A stretch of DNA of 64,000 bases, from the NCBI GenBank assembly GCA_964036295.1, contig OZ038464.1, forward strand, positions 15,988,443 through 16,052,442, read 5' to 3'. The notes under the pieces are model-generated. The model saw nothing but the letters and a program-made list of their open reading frames with translations, searched no databases and had not been told where the DNA came from. This DNA comes from Plumapathes pennacea. Taxonomy: Eukaryota > Cnidaria > Anthozoa > Antipatharia > Myriopathidae. Both the position numbers and the translations under genes were made by a program. Of the stretch, positions 23,037 to 34,459 are shown piece after piece; within the stretch, counting starts at the first letter, position 1; each line of letters begins with the position of its first letter.

Positions 23037-23096
23037 ATGGCTGCCACTGTCGACTTCAACCGACATTTTTACTTCACTGCAATAAACACAGTGTAG
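23037..23096 (+). CDS. Upstream ORF of ZSWIM2 (19 aa)
   Basis: ATG in a strong context (AAGATGGCT), 19 codons (MAATVDFNRHFYFTAINTV) and TAG at 23094-23096. Only two nucleotides separate it from the ZSWIM2 start at 23099. It is probably a regulatory uORF that forces termination and reinitiation, not a functional peptide, provided transcription starts upstream of it. Confidence 0.45.
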   Translation: MAATVDFNRHFYFTAINTV

Positions 23097-23098
23097 AT

Positions 23099-23783
23099 AT
23101 GTCTAGGAGAGTACCCTGGCGAAGAGTCTGTCCTGACGTTGTCAGTGTACGCATCGAGCGAGCAAACCAGGCTCGAATATATCTCCTTCGTCAAACTGGA
23201 CCGACGGGTTTCTTGGTGCAAGAAGACGGTGTGGAGCGAACTTTCAAGGTACAGTACTGTGAATTAATCGGATGTGAACTTTGGGGGTATACAACATTTA
23301 GCAAGGGATCTTTTGGAAGGGTTGTTTGCAGTATCTATACGTCTGATTGATGGGGCATGTTATGGGTAACGGCAATTACACTTCTATGAAAATGCAGTCA
23401 CACAGCGTGTCATTGTAATATAGTTATACAGTAATTTAGGTTCCTTCAAACTTTCCAGACGTTCGTAATTTAGCATGCGATATGTTTTATTTGTTGTTGA
23501 TATTAACATATGGTCAATTGAAGCTCGTGTTGCTGTACCAAGGTTTGTTCTAAATAAATGTAGCTGCATTGCAGCATTCTAATGATTAACCAAAATGTTT
23601 CATTTTTTTTTTTCGACCTCAGCCTTTCTTTATGTAGGCTACAGTTGGGCCAATTTATGTCTCTGAAATCTAACATTACAGTTGAGCTCTTGATATTAAT
23701 CTTTAATGGACAATCATTAGTCATTTGTCTTTGACAATCATTGAGTTAGCTACTTCCAACTCACCCCTCCTTTCTTCTTGCAC

Positions 23784-23822
<39 letters not shown>

Positions 23823-25191
23823 GCGCTCTGGTTCAGATTTACATTACATGTAAAAAAAATGCAGCTTTCAGTTTTATATTACCTAACAATTACTGGTAAG
23901 ACCTACAGTGTAAATGTGCATTTTTTTCTTCTTTTCATTTTAGGTGTTCCTGGGAGATCTTCATTCATGTACCTGTCAGACATTCATGAAGGAAAAGGAA
24001 CTGTGTATTCATATTTTATGGTATGCAAAGCATGGATTATAACATATACATCAAATAGAAAGTACTGAATTGAAAACACTCCATAATGTACTATATGTTA
24101 AGTTTAGGATGTCAAGTATCTATATGCTCTCCCAATCTTGCCCTAATTTAAATGTGTTGTACTGTATGAGTTCATTCCAGCTGCAATCTTTTAGTTCAGC
24201 TTATCTAGTCTGAGTATAATAGCGCCCATCCACAGCATATTTAGTATTTTGATAGTTTCATTTCATATTTTAGTTGACTTGTATTTTCTAGACATAGGTA
24301 CAGCTGTGTAACATAGCAGATCGAGTAGCCAACAAATTGTATCTGTTTTACTTCTCAGGGTGTTACTGAAGAAATTCAGAGTACCAAAAGAAAACTCAGG
24401 TAACTATATGCAAGTGTTACCTCCTCTCCCCAGTGCATGTCTTGCAGCAAAAACCTCCAGGCAGCACTCTATATTCTAGCCCAGTCTAGAATGTAGTTTA
24501 GTTGAGCCCACTTTCGTACTCTCATTTGAGGTTCTGAGGGCAAGAAGGGCCTCATAGGTTTGTAGGCTTAATATTTAATCTAAGTTTTCATTCACAATAG
24601 TGCGTAAAAACTAGCATAGGCCCTTCTAGCCACTCATTTGTTCAGCATCATTTCACACACATTCACATCATTTCAGTTTATAGTGCCTTTAGGACTTATG
24701 TAAGGGACATACTTCAACTTGAAAGCCATGGGAAGTGTGCATCTTGTTTATATAGCTGTGAAAGCAGCAAAGTTTGTATGCTGCAATCATAGTTAGCAAA
24801 TAGTATAACCTCTCAAGCGGTTCAATACAACTACGTCAAACAGTCTCCCACCAACAAAGCAGTCGTTTAGACTTTGAGAAAACATTAGGCAGACATGCCA
24901 ACTCTCCCGCATGAGTGCCTCATCTCCCACTCACTTGCGAACTCACACAAATCTCCCACATGAATCTGAAATTTCCGCATAAATGTGAAATCTCCCACTT
25001 CTCATGATCAAGAACATATTTTGGCAATTTTCTTATTCCATTTACGTAAAATTTGAATGCAACAAAAAGTCTTGTAAGAAGTGCTAAAATGCATCATTTT
25101 GGCTCACCGTGTTGGCTAAAGTTCCTTGGCTTTGAACTGCAGATTTAGTTCACTTGTCAACCCAAGCTATACCCCATGTCTCCTACCTCCT

Positions 25192-25225
<34 letters not shown>

Positions 25226-28200
25226 ACCCACTACCTCCACAGGGCCACACCATTTGACTGAGTGGGCCCCAGACCCCCAGCCAAAACCTCCCACCTAAAA
25301 ATTGGGGGGTTGGCATCTCTGATTTTTAGGTAGTTATGAATTTTATTACACTGTACTTGCCATACATTATTGTGCTTGTTTAGCATGCCAAAAAGACGAT
25401 TATCAAAATATTCTAAGTATTTACTGATAACAACATCATTTTATGTATCTCTCAGTTGTTTTTCAGTTGTCCTTAGTGGAACGTGAAATAAATGAGGTCA
25501 TCCGTGGTTGCTATGTGCGCTCCAGCAGGAGAAACAAGACCAGCACTCAAGGAAACGCCACCCAAGACAACAGGGAGAAACTCCAAGCACGAGATATATC
25601 CACTGATGATGTCTGCCCCATATGCCAAGAAGAGCTGCTGGAGAAATCTGAACCTCTTACATTTTGCAAGTGAGTACAAAGCATACTGTTCAGTCATGGA
25701 AGCTTACACTGGATATTTGATAGGTTCACTTTGACCCCCCCCCCCCCCCCTCTTCCCTCTCCCCTCCCCCCTCCTCCCTCCTCCTCCCCTCACTCTGGGA
25801 ACTCTATGACAGCTGTGTAGTAGTACTGAACGTACAATGGGCTACCAATGAAGGACTACCATATGCAAAGGGAGGCTCCAACCAGAAAGGACCCCTTTCT
25901 ATGCCCTTTATGTGACATAAAAAGGAACAGAAAAATGATGTGTGAATCTAACGAGTGTTCTGATTGGTTGGTATAAAGTTTGCTTGTGTAATATTTTTTA
26001 GATGAATCCCAAAATTCTGTTAGTAGTGAAGGTAGGGGCCTGCATTTCTCTCCAAACTAATCCTGAGTGATTTACCAGTCAGAACAGGAGTCACTCGTAA
26101 ATGTTCTGTGTTCTTGCAGTTTTTGCTGACTTCTGACAGTTTTTTTGTTTGTTTTGTTTTTCTTTTTTTATGCTGACCTATAATACATAATAATAAAGTA
26201 ATAGATAAAGTGTATAGCAACCAATAAAATTGCCTTTCCTCTGTCCTGCACCTTGTGTAGATATGGCTGTGGTAACAGTGTGCATATCAAGTGTATGAAG
26301 GTGTGGGCTGAACACCAGAGGTCCACAGGGGAATCTATTGTCAAATGCCCCCTATGCAGAGTTGATTTTGGAACTTTCCAGGTAACGGCAGCCAACATTT
26401 CTGTTCATACATCTTACAATCATGTATCTGCAACATGTAAATTATTTTTGTCGGTTAATTTAGAGCTCTACATCTTTCTCATCAAATACGATTTGTTTAG
26501 TGATGGTAATACACCTATCAATTTAAGCCCGAGGGGGTGGGGGTGGGAGCGAGGCTAGTGGGTGGGAATTTGACTTTTTAGCAAATTTTTTGTCAAATTC
26601 CTGACCCTGGGGTTAGAAAAGTTGGTCAAATTGGGTCAAATCCCATGTCTCTTTTCTTATACTGTATATAGCTCAAAATGAATGATCTCCTGACTCCAGG
26701 TCAAATTCCATAGAGTGGGGATCACAAGAGCGATCAAAAATCTCCCACATTTAATTGCCACAGATTTGTTTATACATTGGTTGATTATTGAAGTTACGGA
26801 ATGCTTGTAAAACTTTGATTGATAGGAGCTAATGGATGAGTTCCACAAGTCATCAAGAAAGAAAACACGAGCAGAGAGACAAGACTTGCATTTAGGTGCA
26901 GCCTGCAAGAAATGCCGCATTTGTCCAATAGCTGGCAAGTGTTACAGGTACTTACAGATGCACTTAGATTATCCAACCACACGTTAATCACAGTATCATC
27001 TCTTGCTGCATAACATGTGTACGCTGTGTCCTGCGTCTTTTCCGTTTCTTCAGCGTAGTCGGTAGTACAGGTTACTCAGAGAATAACATTCAATTTGAGC
27101 GTTCCCTGAGGGAGATTGTTTGGGTCGTGGAGAGTTCATGTCCTTTGCTCTTTGATGATTGCGCATTTCTGATCCACTCAATACCCGGATTCTCTACCAA
27201 TGTAGCCAGCCCTTCCAGGGGAATTAGCTTCTGTGAGATGTGCTTGTCACGCTCCGAGCTCTTTTAAATTGAGTAGATCAGGGCTAGCAGTCAAGACTCC
27301 TTGTTAATTATTTCGGTCTGAAGATCTTTACCAACCGACTCTCAGGCAAAACTCCACGTCAAAGGAAAGGACGCGAATACTAACAATGCTCTTAACCAAT
27401 GGTAGTCGGACAAGTCAACTCTGCTTCGACAAAGAACAAAGCTTAAAAGATAATAATTCTAACATCTATAGAACTGCCTCCTCATTTTCGATTCTGTTTA
27501 CTTTGCATCACAAGCAGAGCTCGCATCTGAGCAGCTGGCAAAACTAGATTTCATAAGTTTTAAAGTCCTTTACTTTTGCGTAGACCTGCTTTGAAACAAT
27601 ATTGTCCTTGTGATCATAACTGACTTGATTGTGTAGACTTTGTTTTGTGACTGAACGTGTCGATACGTGTCGTTCACAGGTGTGTCGTGTGCGCCGATTA
27701 TCATTTGTGCCACAAGTGTTTCGCAACGGACACGCACGTCCAACACTCCTTTCAGTTTAGAGAGGTGAGAGATTACTGTGCTAGATTTAAGCTCTAACTA
27801 GAAAATCTACAATATACACGCCACCATAATGTTGTCATTATAACATCTGACGAATATAGGACTTGAACAGATAGCGTGGGGGTACTGAAAAGCCCTTGAA
27901 TTTTAATGTACAGCAGCCTTTCAAGTCTTTCCATTCCGACAAGGCCCAGATTCAATAGTGCCTGAACCTTTTCACTATGAAAAGTGACTTTGAAGTATTT
28001 ATTACCTGCAAAACATCTAACTCCTCAATTGTTCGACATTTAAGCCTTGTACTGTGTGTGGTGGTGTACGTGACCACTCAAATGAGAGCTCTCAATGAGT
28101 ACATTCTAATAGCAGTATTTACGAACTTCCGAACTGTCAAATGAAACCTAAAGGTGTGACCATTCAAATGAAAGCTCGCAATGACTACATTCTAATAGCA

Positions 28201-31200
28201 ACTAGTTCACGTCCAATTCCTGAAAACTGTCAAATGAAACCTAAAGGTGTAGATAAGAACTATTGATAAGTACATTCTAGTAACTCAGTGTCATCGCGTT
28301 GCTGTCGGGCGAGTAAGCGACAGTTGTCTTTGAATGCAAGTTATAACATGTTGTGTGGGCAAGTTTTCCTTCGGATCTGAGCAGCAATAGTTTATATCTG
28401 GGTTTTTTCCTCAGAAACCCAGCCAGCGTTGGCGTCCGGCGTCTAGACCCACAAGTTTACCCATCGCTGTGATGGAGGCGATTCAAAACCGCGAGATATC
28501 CAACGAGGATTACGACTTGCTGCTGCAGCTGGACAGGTACGACCGAGTTGTATGGTAGTGGTGCCGAAGTTTTGAATTCCCAGGACGAAAATAGAACTTG
28601 TCCTCTTAAGGTCCAGTTCAGTTCAGACGTCGCATGCATGGGCCGAATTGGATGCAAAGTAGCTCAAACAATGGCTTTTGCTTATTTGAACTGAGCTCGA
28701 CGCATGAAAAGAGCGTAGTCTGAACTGGGCTTAAATTGTATTCTAGTCGCGGCCATTCGACCTTCTGACAAATAGACGACTGACCATGAAACGTAATAAA
28801 ATATATACACGTATTTTCTTTTGGAATTGATATGTTTTTGACATTTTTCTGGTAAACATTTATTGAAGGAGTCGGTCGTACAGTACATATCCAGTGCTTT
28901 GATATTTAAATTAACACAGTTAAAGCAGGAACATGGTGATTGATGCACATGATCTACTGTTTCCTATCCCCCACAGGCCCGTGGCGGAGCAAGAAGGTAT
29001 TCCAGGACACTTGCTAAGCAGTCTCCCGTCAGAAATCCTGCAGCAGAGACACACCATCATCACTGACGGTAGGAAGTGTGGTATCTGTCTCCATGGTTAC
29101 CGAGCTTTTCAGCACGTTAGAACGTTACCATGCCAACATATCTTCCACCGAGACTGCATTGACGGTTGGCTTTGCAACCACTCCTCTTGTCCCATTGATG
29201 GTTTGTCAGTGATGACCGTGAGCTCGAGTCTTGTGCGGGTTGGACCTCCTAGAGTAGCAGGGGCTGGAACGCTTGTTGGCTCCAGGGGTCTTCCCAAGGG
29301 ACGTTTTGGTTCGCGTGGAAAACAGCTTAGTGGTGGAGCGAGCGAGGCTTCTCCGACTTTGCCGAGTAGTTTCACATTGAGTGGGTCAGGACTACATGTT
29401 AATAGAGTTAGGTGGGTAACGGCAACAGTGTTGATTGAGTGAATGCTGATAAGAGACAAGCCATACTGTAGCCAATAGTCCAATTCCCAGATTGCGGTTG
29501 CCTCTGTTTCTAATCCAGGCATAGTGCAAAATCTTTCTTTTGAAAATGAGTTTAATGTGCATGAAAATGTAGGTGCGAGTAAAACTAATTTTTATAAGAG
29601 GGGTTTTGTACTAGGCTTCGATTTAAAACTGAAGCAGCAGGCACCTCGGAAGTGTCCAAGTTAGAGGACAGAATGTGTGTGTTTTATGTGTGTTTATTAT
29701 AACTTTTTTATTTTTTACACGGGAATGTATCTCAATTCCCAGAAGAGAAAATTTATGTGCTGTCACCCAAAGTGGCTGTTTTCCAGTGCTGTGCAAGAGA
29801 CGATATTTATTATAATTTATTATATTTGATTATGGACGTACGTACGTTTTTGCAACGAGCTACCCTGCTCAGCAATGTGAAGTATTTATAAAAAAAAATC
29901 CTTATCCTTATACAGTCAACTTCTTTTTAACGGACACCCATCTAACCATCTAAGACGGACACTTCTCGAATACGGACACCTAGGAGCGGTCCCTGCCGTG
30001 TCTTCGGTCACTTACTCTAACTAAATTCTTTTGAAGACGCACACCTCTCCAAAGCGGACAGCTGGAGATGGTCCCGATGGTGTACTGTCCGTTTTTAGGA
30101 GCGAGTCCACTGTGGCGGTTTGTTTGATTTTGTTTGTTTGCTTATTTTCTAAGCAGAAATGAAGGATACGTAGACATCTCCGACCAACAAACAACTCGAG
30201 TCATGTCACCATCGCTCAGCGAACCAGCACACCTGTCTGCTGCGTCTCGTCGTGAACACATTGTGTTTGATCCTCTGAGCAGCAAACCGCCGCTACCGGC
30301 CGCGAGCATCGAGAAAAATGGCGCGAGAAGTTTCAGTGGAGACGCCAAGAGAGGAAGAAAGAAAGTTGGTGTGGATCGACGGAGGAGGCATTCGTTGGAC
30401 CGCGGCCAGCGAAGCAATGTAAGTTTGTTGAGTGTGAAGTTGAATCGCAGCCAGTGAAGCTATGTAAGTTTGTTGAGTGTGAAGTTGAACCGCAGCCAGT
30501 GAAGCTATGTAAGTTTGTTGGGGTGAAGTTGGGTCGCGGCCAGGTGAAGTAATGTAAGTTGGTTGAGTGTGAAGTTGGATCGCTTCACATGATCCGTCCT
30601 GATCGCAGTCGTAATATAGTGGTTCTTGGATGACCGTCGAAAGTAATCGTGTGATTGCTTTGGTTTTGTGTACTCAGGCAATCAAGAATACAATAAAAAC
30701 CCGATTGCTATTGTAATCACGCGAGCGTTTCTTAGCACTGCTGATCGGTTTCTTTAAAGTTAAACGAAGACCAAATTACTTTGGCTTCTGATTGACTGAA
30801 GGTGTTTTTACAGCCTCTGTGATTGGCAAGGTTTTGGTTTTAGTTTCAGGAAGTCATTCATAAACCGCTCTAATACAAAAGGGAATTTGCTATTGGGAAT
30901 GGTTAATGGCACGGTGCAGTTTTAGTTTTTTATACGTCCGTCTCATGCAAGCTTCTTATAATACGAAAATGCTTGTAGGTCTAAACCGTGTTTTAAATTA
31001 GTCAAAGTTCATAATATATCAAAGTTGTAAGTATATGAGCGTACGTTATCCTTTCCTCAGAGAACTCACATCCTATTGGTCTGCACACGTCATGTGACTC
31101 GGTATAAACCAATCAAACTATAGCTAACCAGTCACGTGTTTTGCACAAGTGTACACTGAATTCTGACTGACAGCTCTGTTATGTGTTTCAGTCTCTCGGG

Positions 31201-31401
31201 GACTTAGTGTTGTCTGCAGATGGAACCTCCGTTGCGTTGGGACACCAAGCAAGAGAAAACCAAGCGACAAAACACAAGGGACTCATAAGGAGGGGCAGTT
31301 TGGGGAGAAAAGACAACTCCAGAACTTCTCATTCCGACTCGGAGGTTACCAGTCTTGGGCCGATTATAGCTTCGGGAATTTCGATTCGGTTTCCCACTTG
31401 A
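23099..31401 (+). CDS. ZSWIM2: ZSWIM2, SWIM/RING/ZZ E3 ubiquitin ligase
   Basis: The family is a testis-enriched E3 ligase in mammals. Eleven exons have consistent phases: 23099-23248, 23944-24020, 24359-24399, 25456-25669, 26261-26381, 26826-26947, 27680-27764, 28415-28536, 28977-29411, 30157-30418 and 31192-31401 (stop TGA). They give 612 residues; human has 633. The start fits the human N-terminus (IYLLRQTGPTGFL). Domains: SWIM C59-x-C61 and C71-x-H73 (VFLGDLHSCTCQTF, ELCIHILW); RING at about 143-195 (VCPICQEELLEK, YGCGNSVHIKCMKVWAEHQ, KCPLC); ZZ finger at about 228-260 (CKKCRICPIAGKCYR, CADYHLCHKC); RING-H2 at 345-385 (CGICLHGYRAFQHVRTLPCQ, FHRDCIDGWL, CPID), with Asp385 at the last ligand position. 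The C-terminal ~200 residues are basic, Ser-rich and low complexity. AATAAA lies at about 31739. The acceptor of exon 4 is the first of two nearby AGs, chosen by phase and similarity. Confidence 0.93.
23780..23821. repeat. (TA)n(CA)n microsatellite
   Basis: Simple repeat in ZSWIM2 intron 1. Confidence 0.9.
24890..25320 (+). mobile_element. TIR element ending 'GGGGGTTGGCATCTCT'
   Basis: It starts CAGACATGCCAACTCTCCC and ends GGGGGGTTGGCATCTCT, an inverted match. It contains repeated 'CTCCCAC' phrases and a C30 expansion (about 25193-25223). A shorter relative lies in PAXX intron 2. Non-coding, in a ZSWIM2 intron. Confidence 0.65.
25735..25790. repeat. Poly-C / CTCC-rich tract
   Basis: Low-complexity pyrimidine tract in a ZSWIM2 intron. 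Confidence 0.85.
28065..28255 (-). repeat. 'GTGGTCACACCTTTAGG' family, two units, inverted
   Basis: Two adjacent units carry CCACTCAAATGAGAGCTCTC, GAGTACATTCTAATAGCA and ATGAAACCTAAAGGTGTG, the reverse complement of the 20880-21110 units. In a ZSWIM2 intron. Confidence 0.65.
30401..30580 (+). repeat. Four ~45-bp tandem repeats duplicating a splice donor
   Basis: Units are at 30401-30445, 30446-30490, 30491-30534 and 30535-30580 (45, 45, 44 and 46 bp). Each starts CGCRGCCAG and contains ATGTAAGTT. The first unit spans the 3' end of ZSWIM2 exon 10 and its donor (AAT|GTAAGT at 30418/30419), so near-identical donors recur about 45 bp apart. Confidence 0.85.
30620..30892. repeat. AAACCGCTCT-family TIR element
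   Basis: The left end has GGATGACCGTCGAAAGTAAT and ATTGCTTTGGTTTTG; the right end has GTCATTCATAAACCGCTCT. Same family as 395-935. In the last ZSWIM2 intron. Confidence 0.65.
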
Positions 31402-33423
31402 TCCCAGGACGCGCGTTTGTAATTGAATCCCGGATGTGGTCGGCAGTTTGGGCCTGGTTGCTTGAATGTGTCCATGCATGTGTAAAGTATCAGAATTGAA
31501 GAATATGGAAAATCCAACATTTCTATATTGGACTTGTTTGGAAAGTGTGAATACTTAGAGCTATAATTATAGTAATTTTGAAATTTTTGAAAAATGTGAA
31601 ACTAAAGGAGTTACATGTAACAAACAGTTTTTGTGATATTATCCCCGAAAAGTTGTAAAATCATACGACTCGTACACAACAGAAAAGACCAAATGCTTCT
31701 AACGAAAAATGGGTGTTCTTCTCACCTTGGGATTCTGAAATAAAATAATAGTAAAATAACCGAGTCGAAGCATAGGGAGTGGTTGCTCATTTTTCCGAGC
31801 ATGAATCCTAGTTTCAATAAGCAAGAGGTGTTTGGTTGCTTGCTCACAGGGGCATGTCATCGATTGTAACGATTAAGACTGGCTCTGCAGTTCTTCACTG
31901 GTGCTACATCAGGGACAATTATTTGAGTCTACCTTGGTCTTTATTTGTTTCATCACTTTCAAAGCTTGGAGAACATTGCCAAAATTGACGCGTGATACAG
32001 GTCTGGGTACGAGTGACAACAGCGTGGGTAGTGCCAGGCTCACGCGACCAATGACGTAGGATTGCGTAAAAACAAGATGGCGGAACGTTTGAATCGAGAG
32101 CGGCGCTATTTTGGAGAAGGTGACTGCCAAAGATCTCACTGTGAAATGTTCCGACCATAGACAAAACGTAAGTACAACATAGTTCATTTATAGCCACATT
32201 TTTATGACTGTTGCTTTACAAATACGACAGCATCCCGTTGCTGTTCGTTGGCAAGCCGTTCATTCTTGTTGCTGCTGCAGACATTATGAGGTTTCTCTCT
32301 TGTTACCACTGTATCTTGTGTGAAAAGCAGTCAGACTGCATGTTTACTTGCCTCAACTCAGTCCATCAGGGGACAATCTTTCGTCTTTGTCTTTTGTTAC
32401 ATAAATCAAAACCCGCAGAAATTATAATCTGGCACGTTGTGTAATTATTGATTGATTGATCGAGGGGTGAGGAGAGGTAGGAAAGATTTAATGAATGAAC
32501 AATTATTGGCAAGAGAGATAGCCGAGGTACAAACAATGGACCGAAGCGACATTAGCATAAACGTGAGTGAATGTATATATTTCGAATACTGTCGATTTCC
32601 GCGTACTGACTGAAGGCGCGTAAAAGTAGGTAAGAAAACATGGCACGGCTCGGACGAAATATTGCAGCGTCCCCACTTCCGGAAAGTTTCTTTCGTGTCA
32701 GGCGAAACGGGCGTTCAGTGCCGAATGCATCGGTTGTGGGGCATAGACGTCTTGGGTCGTTTTCAAGCGTAGTCTAGTATCTATACATCTTAGAAGAGTA
32801 AATACATTACACAGCTCAAGTCCGGCTTGCTTGAGCTGAAGTTTGAACTTTATTATAGGGGTTACTGTTTTGGGAAGGTCCGTGAAACAATTAGCTCTCA
32901 AAATATACGGTCTATAGTATAATTTTCCCAGTCTGTCCCGAACAAAATGGGTGTGAATAGTGATTTTCTCTGAACTATGTATAATGTTGAATGTATCCGA
33001 AACCAAATCGCTTTGGGATAACGCTCAAAATGTCCAGCCTCAGTTTCTTTGGAGCAGAGATTTCTCTTCATATTTTTAAGTACAAGGCTTGGTTCAGCCT
33101 GGCTTTATCTGTTCAAATTATCATACACTGTATAGATTTACTTGCCACTTTGTGTAAGTAGTTTCCACTTTGCGTATACCCCTCAAGGCTATATATACAA
33201 GTCACGGGTTGTATATAGAATTCATCCATTGGCTGCCGACGTGGTTTACTGGTGTCTTGCACATCTTGCAACCAGAAAGTGTTCTGAGCATCCATGCCGA
33301 AGAAATGAAATTTAATCTTTAAAGTTACTGTTCAGAGCCGATGGAAAGCTGTCGTTTTAGCGATACAAGTGCCAGTTCTAGTGGCAGAAACAGCACTGCC
33401 ACAGCAAGAAGTGTAACTAAGCC
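31402..33423. other. Intergenic region between ZSWIM2 and the GPCR
   Basis: It holds the ZSWIM2 3' UTR and poly-A signal and a possible isolated first exon (32077-32167). The rest would include the 3' UTR of the minus-strand GPCR. Nothing else is supported. Confidence 0.45.
32077..32167 (+). promoter_or_regulatory. Candidate untranslated first exon / uORF
   Basis: AAGATGGCGG starts a 27-codon frame ending TAG at 32158-32160, followed 7 nt later by a canonical donor (AAAAC|GTAAGT). Together these look like a first exon carrying a uORF. No downstream partner exon could be assigned; the cyclic-nucleotide-binding gene is a possible owner, with the GPCR in its intron. Speculative. Confidence 0.22.
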
Positions 33424-34449
33424 TCACTGGAGTACGGTGTTAACTGTCGACATCTCGAGCTTTGTCGTCGCAGTGGCCGTCAATGCACTCCTTCCTTCTA
33501 ATCGTCCGTGGCGCGTTTGTTGCAGTTTGTAAGAATCCGTCGATTGAGGTGCGACCTTGCCTTTTCTGGAGCACATGAATAACTCCGTCAAACTCTTCCT
33601 GAATGAGCGGCTGTTGAGTGTATAAACGACCGGGTTGACAGACGAGTTGAGGGTAATAAGCATGACGCTGATTTGGTAGGCCATAGAACCAAACTCCTCG
33701 TTGGTACCCAACGTGGCGAGTAACTGGATTATAAGGTTTGGCGTCCAACAAATGGTGTAGATAACAGTGACGATGAGTACCATCTTGGTGACTCGCTTTC
33801 TCGTTTTAAACACACTCTGCTGGGAAATAGTCAGGAGGCGCTCGTTCGAAAACCACAACGAGTACCCAACGCGGGAGTAAAGCACGGACATAATGGTGAT
33901 CGGGACGAGCCCGCCCACGAAAACGCACGCCACGCCGTACGCTTTGTTGAGGAAGGGAGTCGGCAAACTCCACACGCAATAATTGCGCTCCGCGTTGTAA
34001 TTTATTGTGATTTGCAACGGAAGAATGAAGACGAGCGCAAACGTCCACACAATGGACGCGATGACGACGACCTTCTGGGACGTGATCTTGGTGGATTTTC
34101 TGCCATACGGATCCAGAACCGCGTAGAAGCGCTCGAACGCTATCGCAACCAGCGTATAGGCAGACGCGATCGCGCCGGTCCAAAGCAGATTGCCCCCTGT
34201 GATGAAGATGCACAGCAATCTGCCAGCCATACCCCCAGGATGCTGGAAAACCCGGCTGAAGATGAACTGGGGCGCGACAAACAAGCCCACTGTCATGTCG
34301 GAGATGGCCAAGTTAAGCAGCAGATAGTTCATTGGAGTCTTCATTTCTTTGCTGCGTAGGATTATGATACAAACTAGCATGTTTCCCACGAGGTTGTACG
34401 AAACCAAGACTGAGAAGGCAGTCGTCATGCCAATTTCCATTGCCTCCAT
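33424..34449 (-). CDS. Class A (rhodopsin-like) GPCR, intronless coding region
   Basis: A 341-residue seven-helix receptor with a very short extracellular N-terminus (about 8 residues). Class A landmarks: GN in helix 1 (NLVGNMLV), the helix-2 Asp (NLAISDMTVG), a conserved pair of extracellular Cys (GRLLC and NYCVW), an E/DRY variant reading FERF at the end of helix 3, CWTPN in helix 6, and NPVVY in helix 7 followed by an amphipathic helix 8 (FRKSLTELFMC). The cytoplasmic tail is Ser/Thr-rich. A splice acceptor lies on the minus strand just before the start (TTTTTCTATAG, boundary at 34459), so a 5' UTR intron is likely. The ligand is not deducible; cnidarian expansions of peptide- and amine-like receptors look like this. 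It is transcribed opposite to its neighbours. Confidence 0.92.
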   Translation of the reverse strand: MEAMEIGMTTAFSVLVSYNLVGNMLVCIIILRSKEMKTPMNYLLLNLAISDMTVGLFVAPQFIFSRVFQHPGGMAGRLLCIFITGGNLLWTGAIASAYTLVAIAFERFYAVLDPYGRKSTKITSQKVVVIASIVWTFALVFILPLQITINYNAERNYCVWSLPTPFLNKAYGVACVFVGGLVPITIMSVLYSRVGYSLWFSNERLLTISQQSVFKTRKRVTKMVLIVTVIYTICWTPNLIIQLLATLGTNEEFGSMAYQISVMLITLNSSVNPVVYTLNSRSFRKSLTELFMCSRKGKVAPQSTDSYKLQQTRHGRLEGRSALTATATTKLEMSTVNTVLQ

Positions 34450-34459
34450 GGCTACTGAT

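Noticed and set aside
29109-29522. 137-aa minus-strand frame
   Set aside because: Antisense to the ZSWIM2 RING-H2 exon, which has clear zinc ligands on the plus strand.
33806-34359. Open frames on both strands overlapping the GPCR
   Set aside because: Alternative-frame shadows of a GC-richer coding exon; they lack any domain, whereas the GPCR frame has all class A landmarks.
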